Shown one piece after another: positions 7,791 to 15,738 of a stretch of 30,369 nucleotides of DNA. A model generated the notes under the pieces. That model was not told where the DNA came from and made no database searches. It was given only the letters and a program-made list of their open reading frames with translations. The stretch covers positions 1 through 30,369 of the forward strand of contig NZ_JOCB01000102.1 of NCBI RefSeq assembly GCF_000718775.1. Direction: 5' to 3'. Numbering within the stretch: position 1 is the stretch's first letter; the number at the start of each line of letters is the position of its first letter. Source of the DNA: Streptomyces sp. NRRL S-31. GTDB taxonomy: Bacteria; Actinomycetota; Actinomycetes; Streptomycetales; Streptomycetaceae. A program made the position numbers and the translations under genes.

Positions 7791-8327
7791 ATGAGCGTCC
7801 GAACGTCCCTGCTGCGCTCCGTCGCCGTCACCGCCTCCGTCGCCGCGCTGCTCGGCCTGTCCGCCGCCACCGGCCACACCACGGACGCCTCCGCCACCGC
7901 GCACACGGGCAAGCCCGCCGGGAACAAGGAGTCGTGCGTGAGCCGCGTCCTGAGCGAGCCGCAGATCAAGAACCTGCAGAACGTCGACGTCGCCGAGCCG
8001 CGTGTCGGCCAGATCGGCATCTACCACGACGAGCTGCGCGACGCGAAGGACACGTACGCGGGCACTCTCATGGGCCGCTACGAGATCCGGAAGACCCGGC
8101 CGGGCGGCCCTGTCCTCACGTACTACACCGAGGACCTGTTCCTGCCCGACGGGGTGGTCCACGCCGAGGGCTGGGTCGACTTCAACGATGTCAAGAACAC
8201 CCGCTGGGTGGGGTACCGGGCGGTCGGTCTCGACGGGGTCTACCAGGGCAAGACCGGCAAGCGGGAGTGGCGCAACACGGGCGTGGAAGGCGCTCCCGCC
8301 GACGCGCGCTGGCGGCTGTGCGGGTGA
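7791..8327 (+). CDS. Secreted allene oxide cyclase-like beta-barrel protein
   Basis: 178 residues. The N-terminus is a clear Sec-type signal: MSVRTSLLRS, a hydrophobic core to about residue 27, then a small-residue region with possible cleavage near 34-38. The mature part has PRVGQIGIYHDELRDAKD and strand-rich sequence matching the neighbouring cytosolic barrel protein. One Cys just after the signal (about residue 46) and one in the C-terminal WRLCG could form a disulfide closing the barrel, consistent with export. Its role is unknown: extracellular cyclisation, product binding or immunity are possible. GAAAGG lies 5-6 nt before the start. It sits 76 bp after its paralogue. Confidence 0.75.
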   Translation: MSVRTSLLRSVAVTASVAALLGLSAATGHTTDASATAHTGKPAGNKESCVSRVLSEPQIKNLQNVDVAEPRVGQIGIYHDELRDAKDTYAGTLMGRYEIRKTRPGGPVLTYYTEDLFLPDGVVHAEGWVDFNDVKNTRWVGYRAVGLDGVYQGKTGKREWRNTGVEGAPADARWRLCG

Positions 8328-8388
8328 GCTCCGCGCCGGCGGCCGCCCCCGGCGGCCCCTCCCCCGAAAGGACCGGAAGGAACTGAGG

Positions 8389-9417
8389 ATGGACACGCCC
8401 GAGATACACCTCCTGTCCGCGGGCTCCGCGCTGCCGGGCCCCGCCGTGGACAACGCCGCACTCGCCCGGCGCTTCAAGATGGAACCACTGTGGGAGCAGT
8501 GGGTCGACGCCTTCATCGGAACCCGCAGCCGCCACCTGGCCGTCGACCTGGAGACCGGTGTCATCGGCCATACGCTGGCCGATCTCGGCACGGCGGCCGC
8601 CCGCGTCGCGCTGGAGCGTGCCGCGTTGCGCGCCGGGGACATCGACCTGCTGGTGATGGCCACCAGTACGCCCGACGCCCTGATGCCCGCCACCGTCAAC
8701 GTGGTCGCCGACCGGCTCGGCATCGACCAGGTGCCCAGCTATCAGCTGCAGTCGGGATGTTCGGGTGCGGTGCAGGCCCTCGACCTGGCACGGCAGATCC
8801 TGCTGAACGGCCGCCACCGCACCGCGCTGGTCATCGGCGGCGACGTCGTCGCCCCGTTCTACGACGTGAACGCGGACCTGCGGAAGCTGCCGCCGGCCGA
8901 ACTCGTCAACTTCGTCCTGTTCGGTGACGGCGCCGGCGCGGCGGTGCTCTCCGTGGACCCGGCGCCCGGCTCGGCCGCGCTGCGCTCGGTGTTCACCCGG
9001 CTCGTGGGCCTCGGCCGGGCGCCCGGCGCGACGCTGGAGTGGTACGGGCCCGTGGAGCGGCCCGGCAAGGGGCCGGCGGCGGCCGAGGACTACAAGGCCA
9101 TCGAGGAACTCGTGCCCGTGATGTCCCAGGACGTGCTCCACGAACTCCTCGACGACCTGGGCTGGCGCGGCGAAGACGTCGACTATGTGCTGCCGCCCCA
9201 GCTGTCGGGCCGGATGACCACGCAGATCTTCGAGCGTCTCGGGCTCGCCGGGCAGCAGGTCAGCTGCGTGGCCGAGACCGGCAACATCGGCAACGGCGTC
9301 GTCTTCTTCCAACTGGAGCGCGCGCTCGGGCGGATCGGCCCCAAAGAGCGCGCCGTCGGCATCTCCATCGAGTCCAGCAAGTGGATCAAGGCGGGCTTCG
9401 CCCTGGAAGGGGTCTGA
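8389..9417 (+). CDS. KASIII-like (FabH-family) enzyme with altered catalytic triad
   Basis: 342-residue thiolase-fold protein. The nucleophile is Cys124 in QLQSGCSGAVQ. The Asn of the triad is retained (Asn299 in ETGNIGN). At the position of the catalytic His (HQ in FabH) it reads Pro270-Gln271 in YVLPPQLSGRM, so a classical Cys-His-Asn decarboxylative condensation looks impaired. KASIII homologues in secondary metabolism often act as acyltransferases or, with a glyceryl-ACP, form tetronate rings; the FkbH gene starting 3 nt after its stop supports the latter pathway. The ATG at 8389 has GGAA-CTGAGG upstream. The larger open frame upstream overlaps the secreted barrel gene and is not coding there. 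Confidence 0.88.
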   Translation: MDTPEIHLLSAGSALPGPAVDNAALARRFKMEPLWEQWVDAFIGTRSRHLAVDLETGVIGHTLADLGTAAARVALERAALRAGDIDLLVMATSTPDALMPATVNVVADRLGIDQVPSYQLQSGCSGAVQALDLARQILLNGRHRTALVIGGDVVAPFYDVNADLRKLPPAELVNFVLFGDGAGAAVLSVDPAPGSAALRSVFTRLVGLGRAPGATLEWYGPVERPGKGPAAAEDYKAIEELVPVMSQDVLHELLDDLGWRGEDVDYVLPPQLSGRMTTQIFERLGLAGQQVSCVAETGNIGNGVVFFQLERALGRIGPKERAVGISIESSKWIKAGFALEGV

Positions 9418-9420
9418 CCG

Positions 9421-10533
9421 ATGACCGTCACCACCACGTCCCACGACAGTGCCTCCCACGGCGACGCGTCCCACGGCAGCGCGGCGCCGGACGCCACACC
9501 CAAGGAGCGCCTGATGGCGCTGCACCGCGCCGGTGAGCTGACCGAACGCTACCCCGAGGTCCGCGCCCTGGTGACCGAGCTGTCCGGCGCCGACTTCACG
9601 CAGGCCGGGCATCTGCTCGCGCGGCTCGACACTGAGCGGGTCACGCAACGCCACCCGCAGACGGCCGTGTTCCGCGTCGCCGTCACCGGGCACGGCACGC
9701 TGGTGCCCCTGGTGCCGGCCCTGACCGCGGAGCTGGCACGGCACGGCATGCTGCTCGACGCCACGCTCTCGGACTTCGACTCCTGGGTGTTCGACCTCGG
9801 CGACGCGCAGAGCGCCGTGTACGAGGCGAAGCCCGACGCCGTGCTGTGTGTCCTGGACCCGACCGTAGTCCTGGACGAGCTGACGGCGCCCTGGCGGGTC
9901 GCGGACGCCGAGCGGGTCCTCGCGGAGAAGCTGGCGCTGCTGCGCAGGCTCGCGGCCACGTTCGACGGAGCGGGACACGGCACGCTCGTCCTCAACACCC
10001 TGCCGCTGCCCGTCCGGATCACCGGGCAGCTGCTCGACTATCGCTCGCGTGCGGCGCTCGGCGCGGCCTGGCGGCGCTTCAACGCCGAACTCCTCTGCCT
10101 GGGCGACCGGTTCGGCTCGGTCGTCACCCTCGACCTCGATCCGCTGCTCGCCGAGGGCGTCCCGGCGGGCGACGACCGCCTCAGCGTGTACACCAAGGCG
10201 CACCTCTCGCCCGCCCTCCTCTCCGCCTACGCCCGCGAGGTGGGGCACCTGGGCCGCGCGCTCACCGGGCGGGCCAAGAAGGTCCTCGCCCTCGACCTGG
10301 ACGAGACGGTGTGGGGCGGGATCCTCGGCGAGGACGGGCCGCTCGGCATCGAGGTCGCCGACAGCTACCGCGGTGAGGCGTTCCGCGCCTTCCAGAACGT
10401 CGTCAAACAGATCGGCTCGCAGGGCGTGCTGGTGGCCGCAATCAGCAAGAACGACGCGGAACCGGTCCTGTCCGTGCTGCGCGACCACCCCCGGATGACG
10501 CTGCGCGAGGACGATTTCGTGCGGGTCGCGGCG
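9421..10533 (+). pseudogene. fkbH: FkbH-like HAD-family glyceryl transferase, truncated in the HAD domain
   Basis: FkbH-like proteins dephosphorylate 1,3-bisphosphoglycerate and load the glyceryl unit onto an ACP, giving the C3 unit of tetronates and methoxymalonyl extenders. About 371 family-like residues are present. An N-terminal SGNH-like region is followed by the HAD phosphatase motif D292-L-D294-E-T (LDLDETVWGG) and motif 2 near ISKND (341-345). Similarity ends at LREDDFVRVAA, before the HAD Lys and acidic motif III and the C-terminal acyltransferase part; full proteins are about 550-650 residues. The open frame runs on to 11244, but beyond 10533 it is out-of-frame ABC ATPase and antisense phosphatase sequence. 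Its start is 3 nt after the KASIII stop, so it was operonic. Loss of motif III predicts inactivity. Confidence 0.8.
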
Positions 10534-10534
10534 A

Positions 10535-10888
10535 TGCCAACGGGCCCGCATCCTGGTCGCGCGCGCTCTGATGGGCGATCCGGCGTTGCTCCTGCTCGAC
10601 GAGCCGTACAACGCGCTCGACCTGCCGTCGCGGGAGGACGTGATCGACCCGATACGGGAACTGGCCTGGAACCGGCCGTCGTTGGTGACCGTGACGGTCA
10701 CCCACTACCTGGAGGAGCTGCCGAGCAGCACGAGCCATGCGCTGCTGCTGTGCGACGGCCGGGTGCAGGCCAGCGGCACGGTCGACCACGTGCTCACCGG
10801 CGCACGCTTGACGGCCTGCTTCGGCCGGCCCGTCGACGTCGAGCGTCGCGGTGGCCGCTGGGCCGCCCGCTCGGCGAGGGCCGTCTAG
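10535..10888 (+). pseudogene. ABC transporter ATP-binding protein, C-terminal fragment (YlmA/FecE-like)
   Basis: The frame starting around 10535 reads QRARILVARALMGDPALLLLDEP: the segment after the ABC signature, then Walker B (LLLLDEP), the D-loop ALDLPSRED and the H-loop VTVTHYLEELP. The tail (HALLLCDGRVQASG and an ACFG motif) matches actinomycete ATPases of the iron-complex/molybdate import type. Walker A and the signature are missing, since they lie upstream of the junction where fkbH breaks off. About 117 residues remain of the usual 250-270. An ATG at 10571 could start a short peptide, but it could not bind ATP. It is the mirror case of the fkbH truncation: two unrelated genes joined at 10533-10538. 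Confidence 0.8.
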
Positions 10889-10978
10889 CCAGAGCCGCCG
10901 CCCGGCTCGGAACGTATGTCGCGCCGCCTCCTCGCGATCCGTTCCCCTCTCCCCGCAAGGCCGGGGCGCGGCTTCTCA

Positions 10979-11010
10979 CATGGAGCACGCGGCACGAAGC
11001 GTGCTCCATG
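10979..11010. terminator. Perfect 12-bp hairpin, likely bidirectional terminator
   Basis: CATGGAGCACGC (10979-10990) pairs perfectly with GCGTGCTCCATG (10999-11010) across an 8-nt loop. It lies between two convergent genes, the ABC ATPase fragment and the SpoIIE-family phosphatase, where a terminator serving both strands is expected. Confidence 0.75.
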
Positions 11011-11018
11011 CCGCATGC

Positions 11019-13454
11019 TCATGGCTCGGCGGCCAGCCGCTGTTCCGCCCAGATCGTCTTGCCGTCCGCCGCATGGCGGGTCCCCCAGCGTTCGCTGAGC
11101 TGGGCGACGAGCAGCAGGCCGCGGCCTCCCTCGTCGTACGTACGAGCCCGGCGCAAGTACGGGGCGGTGCTGCTCGCGTCGGAGACCTCGCACACCAGAC
11201 CGCCGTCGCGGATGAGGCGCAGGCTGATGGGCGGGCACCCGTAACGGATGGCGTTGGTGACCAGTTCGCTGACCAGCAGTTCGGTGACGAAGGCCGTCTC
11301 CTTTAGCCCCCAGAGGCCGAGTCGCTCGGTGACCAGCTTCCGGACCCGCGAGACCTCGACCGGGTCGGGGGCGATGTCCCAGGTGACCACCTGGGAGTCG
11401 TCGAGCACGCGAGTCCGGGCGACGAGCAGGGCGATGTCGTCCCCGGGCGGGCCGGCGCGGGAGGCGTCCAGGACGGCGTCGCAGACCTCCTCCAGCGATT
11501 CGGCCGGTTCGGCCAGCGCGCGTCGGAGCGGGGCGAACCCGGTATCCGGGTCCGCGCCCTGGACAAGGCCCTTGGTGTAGAGGGCGAGAACGCTGCCCGG
11601 GGGCAGGTCGAGTACCGCCGCCTCGAACGGCAGACCGCCCTGGCCGAGGGGAGGCCCGGACGGCAGTTCGGGGAAGGAGAGGAAGCCGTCGGGGCGGAGC
11701 ACGGCGGGTCCGGGGTGCCCGGCACGGGCCATCGCGCAGGTGCGGGCGATCGGATCGTAGACGGCGTAGAGGCAGGTGGCTCCCACCTCGCCGGCCCCTG
11801 GCCCCTCGGACTGCGCCTGGCGTCCCGTTTCCCCAGGCGGTTCGCGCTCCACCCGCACCACGAGGTCGTCGAGGTGCGTGAGGAGTTCGTCGGGCGGGAG
11901 GTCCAGGCCGGCCAGGGTGCGCACCGCGGTGCGCAGTCGCCCCATGGCGGCGGAGGCGTGCACGCCGTGGCCGACGACATCGCCCACGACCAGGGCGACC
12001 CGTGCGCCGGGCAGCGGGATCACGTCGTACCAGTCGCCGCTCACCCCGCCCTCGGCGCTGCCCGGCAGGTACCGGAAGGCGACGTCCACGGCCGCCTGCG
12101 GGGGCGTGTGCCGGGGCAGCAGGCTGTGCTGGAGACTGAGGGCGGTGTTGCGCTGGAGCGTGTACTGGCGTGCGTTGTCGATGGCCAGGGCCGCCCGGGC
12201 GGCGAGTTCGCCGGCCAGGTACAGGTCGTCCATGTCGAACGGCTCGGGGGTGCGGTGCCGCATGAAGATCACCAGACCGAGGGTGGTGCCCCGGGCGAGC
12301 AGCGGTGCGACGAGGTAGGAGTGGATCCCGTGAGCCCGGGCGCGCTCGGCGCGGGCCGGTTCCCGGGCCAGCCACCGCGCCATGTCCGGGTCCTTGATCC
12401 GGTGCCGCAGGGCGCGCCCGGTGCGCAGGGCCAGCTCCATGGGCGAGTCCTCGGCGATGAAGTCCGCCTCCCCCGTGGAGATCGCCGACTCCGGGTGGCC
12501 CGTGAGGACCGACTGCTGGGCGATCCGGTAGTACGTCGCGGTGGCGCCGCTGCCCACCGGTTCCGGAGGGAGACCGCGCAGCACGGAGTCGAGCAGGTCG
12601 ACACCCACGTAGTCGGCGAACCGCTCGGTGGCCACGTCGGCCAGTTCCTGGGCGGTCCGGATGAGGTCCAGGGTGGTGCCCACGCCCTCCCCGGCGGCGC
12701 TCATCAGGGCCAGTCTGCGCCGGGCGAGATCCTGTTCGGTGATGTCGAGGGCCGCGATGGACGTGCCGCGTACCCGGCCGTCGGCGTCTCTGAGCGGGTA
12801 GACGAAGTTGGAGTAGACGCGCCTTCGGCCGACCTCCGGGACACGGTCGGAGATCCGTACCCTGACGGCTTCCCCGGTGCGCAGCACCTCGGCCGTAAGT
12901 TGTTCCAGGCGACGGTAGGGCGGGGCGGAGCCGACCTCGCCGAGTCGGTGGCCGACGGCGTCCTCCGCCCGGACGGCCATGGCCCGGCACGCCTCGTCGT
13001 TGGCGGCCACCATGTGGTTGTCCTGGTCGAACACACCAAGGGCTAGCGGTAGTTGGTCGAGGGCCCAGCCCATGAGCTTCGCGCTCCGGCCCGTGGGCCG
13101 GTCATCCGCACCCGGGGCGGCGAGCAGCAGCACCCACGTCGTCCCGCCGGCCGCGCCCCGCAGGGGTGTGGCGTGTACGTCGGCCTCCACGCGCCGCCCG
13201 TCGCGGTGCCGCAGGGCAGCGCGCCCCTGCCACTCGTGCCCGCCGGTCGCGAGGGCCCGGCTCAGCGAGTCCGGCGCGGGCCCATCGAAGATGTCGCGCC
13301 ATCGGTGCCCGACGATCCCTTCCGATCGGTGGCCGAGGAGGGACTCGGCGCCCTGGGTCCAGGCAGTCACCGCGCCTCGCGCGTCGAGGCACACCATGGC
13401 CGGGGACCACGCATCTGCCCCGTCGGTGCCGCCCGTACCGTCCGTCCGTGTCAT
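11019..13454 (-). CDS. SpoIIE-family PP2C phosphatase with PAS, GAF and HATPase domains
   Basis: 811 residues with four modules. A PAS domain (about 16-110) and a second PAS (about 130-240, FDQDNHMVAAN to TSIAALDIT) are followed by a GAF domain (about 260-430) and a PP2C/SpoIIE phosphatase (about 450-665) with the metal-binding region GDWYDVIPL, VVGDVVGHG and DDIALLVAR. A GHKL ATPase of the anti-sigma kinase type (about 675-811) has the N-box SELVTNAIRYG. Such proteins in Streptomyces switch anti-anti-sigma factors by combining RsbU-like phosphatase and RsbW-like kinase activities, with PAS/GAF as sensors. ATG 13454 is preferred; the frame is open to 13574. No sigma factor or anti-sigma-antagonist gene adjoins it, so the partner is encoded elsewhere. 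All motifs look intact. Confidence 0.92.
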   Translation of the reverse strand: MTRTDGTGGTDGADAWSPAMVCLDARGAVTAWTQGAESLLGHRSEGIVGHRWRDIFDGPAPDSLSRALATGGHEWQGRAALRHRDGRRVEADVHATPLRGAAGGTTWVLLLAAPGADDRPTGRSAKLMGWALDQLPLALGVFDQDNHMVAANDEACRAMAVRAEDAVGHRLGEVGSAPPYRRLEQLTAEVLRTGEAVRVRISDRVPEVGRRRVYSNFVYPLRDADGRVRGTSIAALDITEQDLARRRLALMSAAGEGVGTTLDLIRTAQELADVATERFADYVGVDLLDSVLRGLPPEPVGSGATATYYRIAQQSVLTGHPESAISTGEADFIAEDSPMELALRTGRALRHRIKDPDMARWLAREPARAERARAHGIHSYLVAPLLARGTTLGLVIFMRHRTPEPFDMDDLYLAGELAARAALAIDNARQYTLQRNTALSLQHSLLPRHTPPQAAVDVAFRYLPGSAEGGVSGDWYDVIPLPGARVALVVGDVVGHGVHASAAMGRLRTAVRTLAGLDLPPDELLTHLDDLVVRVEREPPGETGRQAQSEGPGAGEVGATCLYAVYDPIARTCAMARAGHPGPAVLRPDGFLSFPELPSGPPLGQGGLPFEAAVLDLPPGSVLALYTKGLVQGADPDTGFAPLRRALAEPAESLEEVCDAVLDASRAGPPGDDIALLVARTRVLDDSQVVTWDIAPDPVEVSRVRKLVTERLGLWGLKETAFVTELLVSELVTNAIRYGCPPISLRLIRDGGLVCEVSDASSTAPYLRRARTYDEGGRGLLLVAQLSERWGTRHAADGKTIWAEQRLAAEP

Positions 13455-13528
13455 GACCGAACCTGCCGTCCCGCGCCGCGACCAGCCCCCGGTCTCCTCA
13501 TCCAGGGTGGACCCGCCCGGGCGGCGGC

Positions 13529-13933
13529 TCAACCCGCGCCGCGGATCCATCCGTCCAGGGGAGCCTCCTCGCACAGCCGGACCACGGGCTCACCGCTGAC
13601 GATGCGGGCATCGCGGCCGGTGGCCGTGGCGGTCGGCCCGGCCAGCCGGACCCGGGCCCCTGGGCGCACCGCGTACGGCGGGCCGTCGACCCGGCAGCGC
13701 ACGACGAACCCTTCCGCCATGCGTACGGGCCACACAGTTCCCTGTGTCGTGGGGCCGTAACGGCGGGGTGCCACGACGCCCAGGCCCTCGCTGCGCGCCG
13801 CCACCAGGTCGGGGGACCAGCAGGCCGGGCAGAGGAGCCGCCGGAAGGTCGTGGTGCGGCACCAGGAACAGATCTGGAAGAAGAGTCCCCCCGCGCTCGT
13901 CTCGTCCTTGGCGGACCGCTCCGGCCGCGACAC
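13529..13933 (-). CDS. Zinc-ribbon/OB-fold protein (DUF35-like)
   Basis: About 134 residues from the GTG at 13933, which has AAAGGG 5 nt upstream; GTG 13966 with GAAGGGAG is an alternative. A rubredoxin-like zinc ribbon is clear: Cys22-x2-Cys25 and Cys35-x2-Cys38 (FFQICSWCRTT, LLCPACWS). The rest is beta-rich and fits an OB fold. DUF35 proteins usually partner thiolase-like or ketosynthase enzymes and bind acyl-CoA. Here no thiolase is adjacent; the KASIII-like gene is over 4 kb away on the other strand. It borders the remnant zone and may be a leftover of a larger locus. The larger open frame to 14140 has no family support upstream. Confidence 0.65.
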   Translation of the reverse strand: MSRPERSAKDETSAGGLFFQICSWCRTTTFRRLLCPACWSPDLVAARSEGLGVVAPRRYGPTTQGTVWPVRMAEGFVVRCRVDGPPYAVRPGARVRLAGPTATATGRDARIVSGEPVVRLCEEAPLDGWIRGAG

Positions 13934-13966
13934 GGATTCCCTTTCGGCTACTCGCGCGTAAAACAC

Positions 13967-14247
13967 GATGCTCACTCCCTTCGGATCATCGAGATCCGCC
14001 GAATGCGGACGCGAAGAAGGTGAGCAACATACGACACTCGGCTCCCCGCCGAAAGAGCGGAGTTCCCCCAGTTGGAGAGGGTATTCGCCCATCGGCCACC
14101 CCGATGAGATCAAAGCCGGGCCACCGAATCGTCGTGCCACCCACCCCCGCCGAGAGACGCGACGACGCCTCGCGCATTCCGGAGTCGCACATTTCCCTGC
14201 CCTCTGCCCGCTCCGCCGGAAAATCCGCTTCGCGGCCCAGAATCATC
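13967..14247. other. Intergenic region between zinc-ribbon gene and broken transporter
   Basis: No convincing gene on either strand. The GAAGGGAG ribosome-site candidate for the leftward zinc-ribbon gene lies at its left edge. The rest probably holds divergent promoters, which I could not resolve. Confidence 0.4.
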
Positions 14248-14855
14248 ATGGTGAGCAACGCCGGATCGGCCATCGAATGGTTCGATTCTTCATCTACAAA
14301 TTGTTCTTTCCGGCGCCCGACCCGCTGGTCGGAGCCCTGCTCGCTTTCATGACGTTCGCCATCGGTTTCGTGGCGCGTCCGCTGCGCGGAATGGCCTTCG
14401 GATATGACGCCATCGGCGTCGCCGGGTCACCGCTGCTCATCGTGCTGCGCCTGCTCCCGGGCATCGCAGTCGGCGGTCACTGGGGCGGGGCCGTGCTGAT
14501 CGCCACCGAGAACGCCCCGCGGGGGCGGCGGGGGCTGTACGGCAGCTTCGCCCGGCCGGGAGTGCCGGCCGGGCTGATGCTCTCCAGTCCGGCCTTCCTG
14601 GTCAACGGCGCCTCGCTCGGCTACCAGCTCGGCGTGATGCTGGGCGGAGCGTTCACGCCGATCGTCGCGACCTGGCTGTACGCGAGGTAAGGATCGTACG
14701 TGCCGGTGGCCGGCTTCCTGGCCGTCGCGGCGGCGGTCTCCTGCGTGTGCGTGCTGGTACTCAGCGAGACCGATCGGCGGGAGGAGGCGGAGCCGGAGGC
14801 CGTAGCCGACGACTCCGGCGCCGCCGGCCAAGAGCCGTCCCTGACGGCGAACTGA
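14248..14855 (+). pseudogene. Metabolite:H+ symporter (MHS) family MFS transporter, degraded
   Basis: Begins with the family start SNAGSAIEWFD. One base is then missing near 14287, moving the frame to FFIYKLFFPAPDP...GFVARPLRGMAFGYD. About 45 residues that should follow (loop 2-3 and the next helix) are absent. The sequence resumes with SPLLIVLRLLPGIAVGGHWGGAVL and ENAPRGRRGLYGSF, loses another block of helices after the LMLSSPAFLVNGASL region, meets an in-frame TAA at 14688-14690 and continues in frame as VPVAGFLAVAAAVSCVCVLVLSET to a stop at 14855. One frameshift, at least two deletions and one nonsense codon make it a clear pseudogene. Intact MHS proteins are about 430-450 residues and import organic acids or betaines with protons. 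Confidence 0.8.
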
Positions 14856-14922
14856 CCTCCCCGGTCGCCTTCCTCTGCGAAGCACCGAGAGCGGTCTCCG
14901 TCCCCTCGACGGAGGCCGCTCA

Positions 14923-15160
14923 TCATGCGGCGGGGACGATGGTCTCGACGGCGCCGCGCACGTGGGGACGGCACGCCAAGCGCCGAGGCGGTCGAGGTGT
15001 TGCTCGACAGCGGCGTCCGGCGCGGCAGCGACGTGGTCAAGGCGCTCGCCCTGGGCGCGAAGGCCGTGATGATAGACCGGGCGTATCTGTGGGGGCTCGC
15101 CGCGAACGGGCAGGCCGGCGTCGAGAACGTCCCCGACATCCTGCGCTCCGGCATGGGCCG
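14923..15160 (+). pseudogene. FMN-dependent alpha-hydroxy-acid dehydrogenase, C-terminal remnant (MftD/LldD-like)
   Basis: In one frame the sequence reads [12 protein letters not shown], recalling the family's SNHGGNNLDGTP substrate/FMN loop. In another frame it reads [20 protein letters not shown] and [19 protein letters not shown], then [10 protein letters not shown], the FMN-phosphate region. The DGGxRRG Gly and the GRAYLWG Gly are changed (to Ser and Asp). The intervening roughly 20 residues and the whole N-terminal two-thirds are missing. The long [17 protein letters not shown] stretch is closest in my judgement to MftD, the pre-mycofactocin synthase; lactate dehydrogenase LldD is the alternative. 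Confidence 0.6.
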
Positions 15161-15425
15161 CGGCCGCTCAGCTGGGTGTGGGCCGGATACTCCGAGAAGC
15201 GGCGTTGCGCACGTGGTGGCCGGTGGCCCTGCCGCTGCCGGCGACCGGCTGCCCCGGTCGTGCCGCCCTCGGCCTTGCCGTGCTCTCCCGGCTCCGCGGC
15301 CGCCCCGCGACATCGACCCCCTGCCGTGGGGCACGGCTGACCTCGCGGACGACCTGGCGTACGGGGCGGGCGTGTGGTGGGGCGCCCTCAGGGACCGTAC
15401 CGCTCGTCCACTGCTCCCCCACCTC
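15160..15425 (+). pseudogene. Possible mycofactocin glycosyltransferase (MftF-like) C-terminal remnant
   Basis: A frame beginning near 15178 reads [19 protein letters not shown]. After a frameshift the other frame gives [19 protein letters not shown] and [16 protein letters not shown], similar to the C-terminal membrane-proximal part of MftF-type family 2 glycosyltransferases. mftD, mftE, mftF is the usual gene order; mftE would be missing here. The match rests on short motifs recognised by eye, so the identification is tentative. It is certainly not an intact gene. Confidence 0.4.
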
Positions 15426-15738
15426 ACCGACCAGCAGGTCAACGACATGCTCGGCAACGCCGTCCCCCTGCTGGACTTCGTAAGAGGTCCGGCCGGGGAC
15501 GACTTCACCCTCCAGGCCACCTGGGTGGCGGTCGGCACGGAGGTGTCGTACGACGGCGTGGCTCTGATGCCGTGTCGCGGCGCCGTTCCCTTCCGGATCG
15601 TCAAGACCTGCTCGTTCGCCCCGGCCGGCACCATCCTGCGCGCTACCCAGGCCGTCACCCCGGACGGTGGCCCGCGGTTCCTGTTCAACCGCGGCTTGCG
15701 ACACCTGTGGATGGACGCCCCGCCCCTGGGGCCACATG
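15426..15738 (+). pseudogene. Unrecognised coding remnant
   Basis: The frame running from 14925 to 15815 has strongly GC-biased third positions here and reads [18 protein letters not shown], then [20 protein letters not shown] and [14 protein letters not shown]. It looks like real protein, beta-rich in its second half, but I do not recognise the family. There is no start of its own: the frame is continuous with the MftF-like piece. It ends where the antisense kinase remnant begins (about 15740). Confidence 0.3.

Noticed and set aside
5894..8020. 708-codon leftward open frame opposite P450 and barrel genes
   Set aside because: Composition of an antisense shadow; the + strand has P450 motifs and ribosome sites.
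8191..10701. 836-codon leftward open frame
   Set aside because: Runs antisense through three rightward genes; no recognisable domain.
9421..11244. A genuine FkbH-ABC ATPase fusion protein
   Set aside because: The ABC ATPase motifs are in a different frame from fkbH; the open frame after 10533 has no family similarity.
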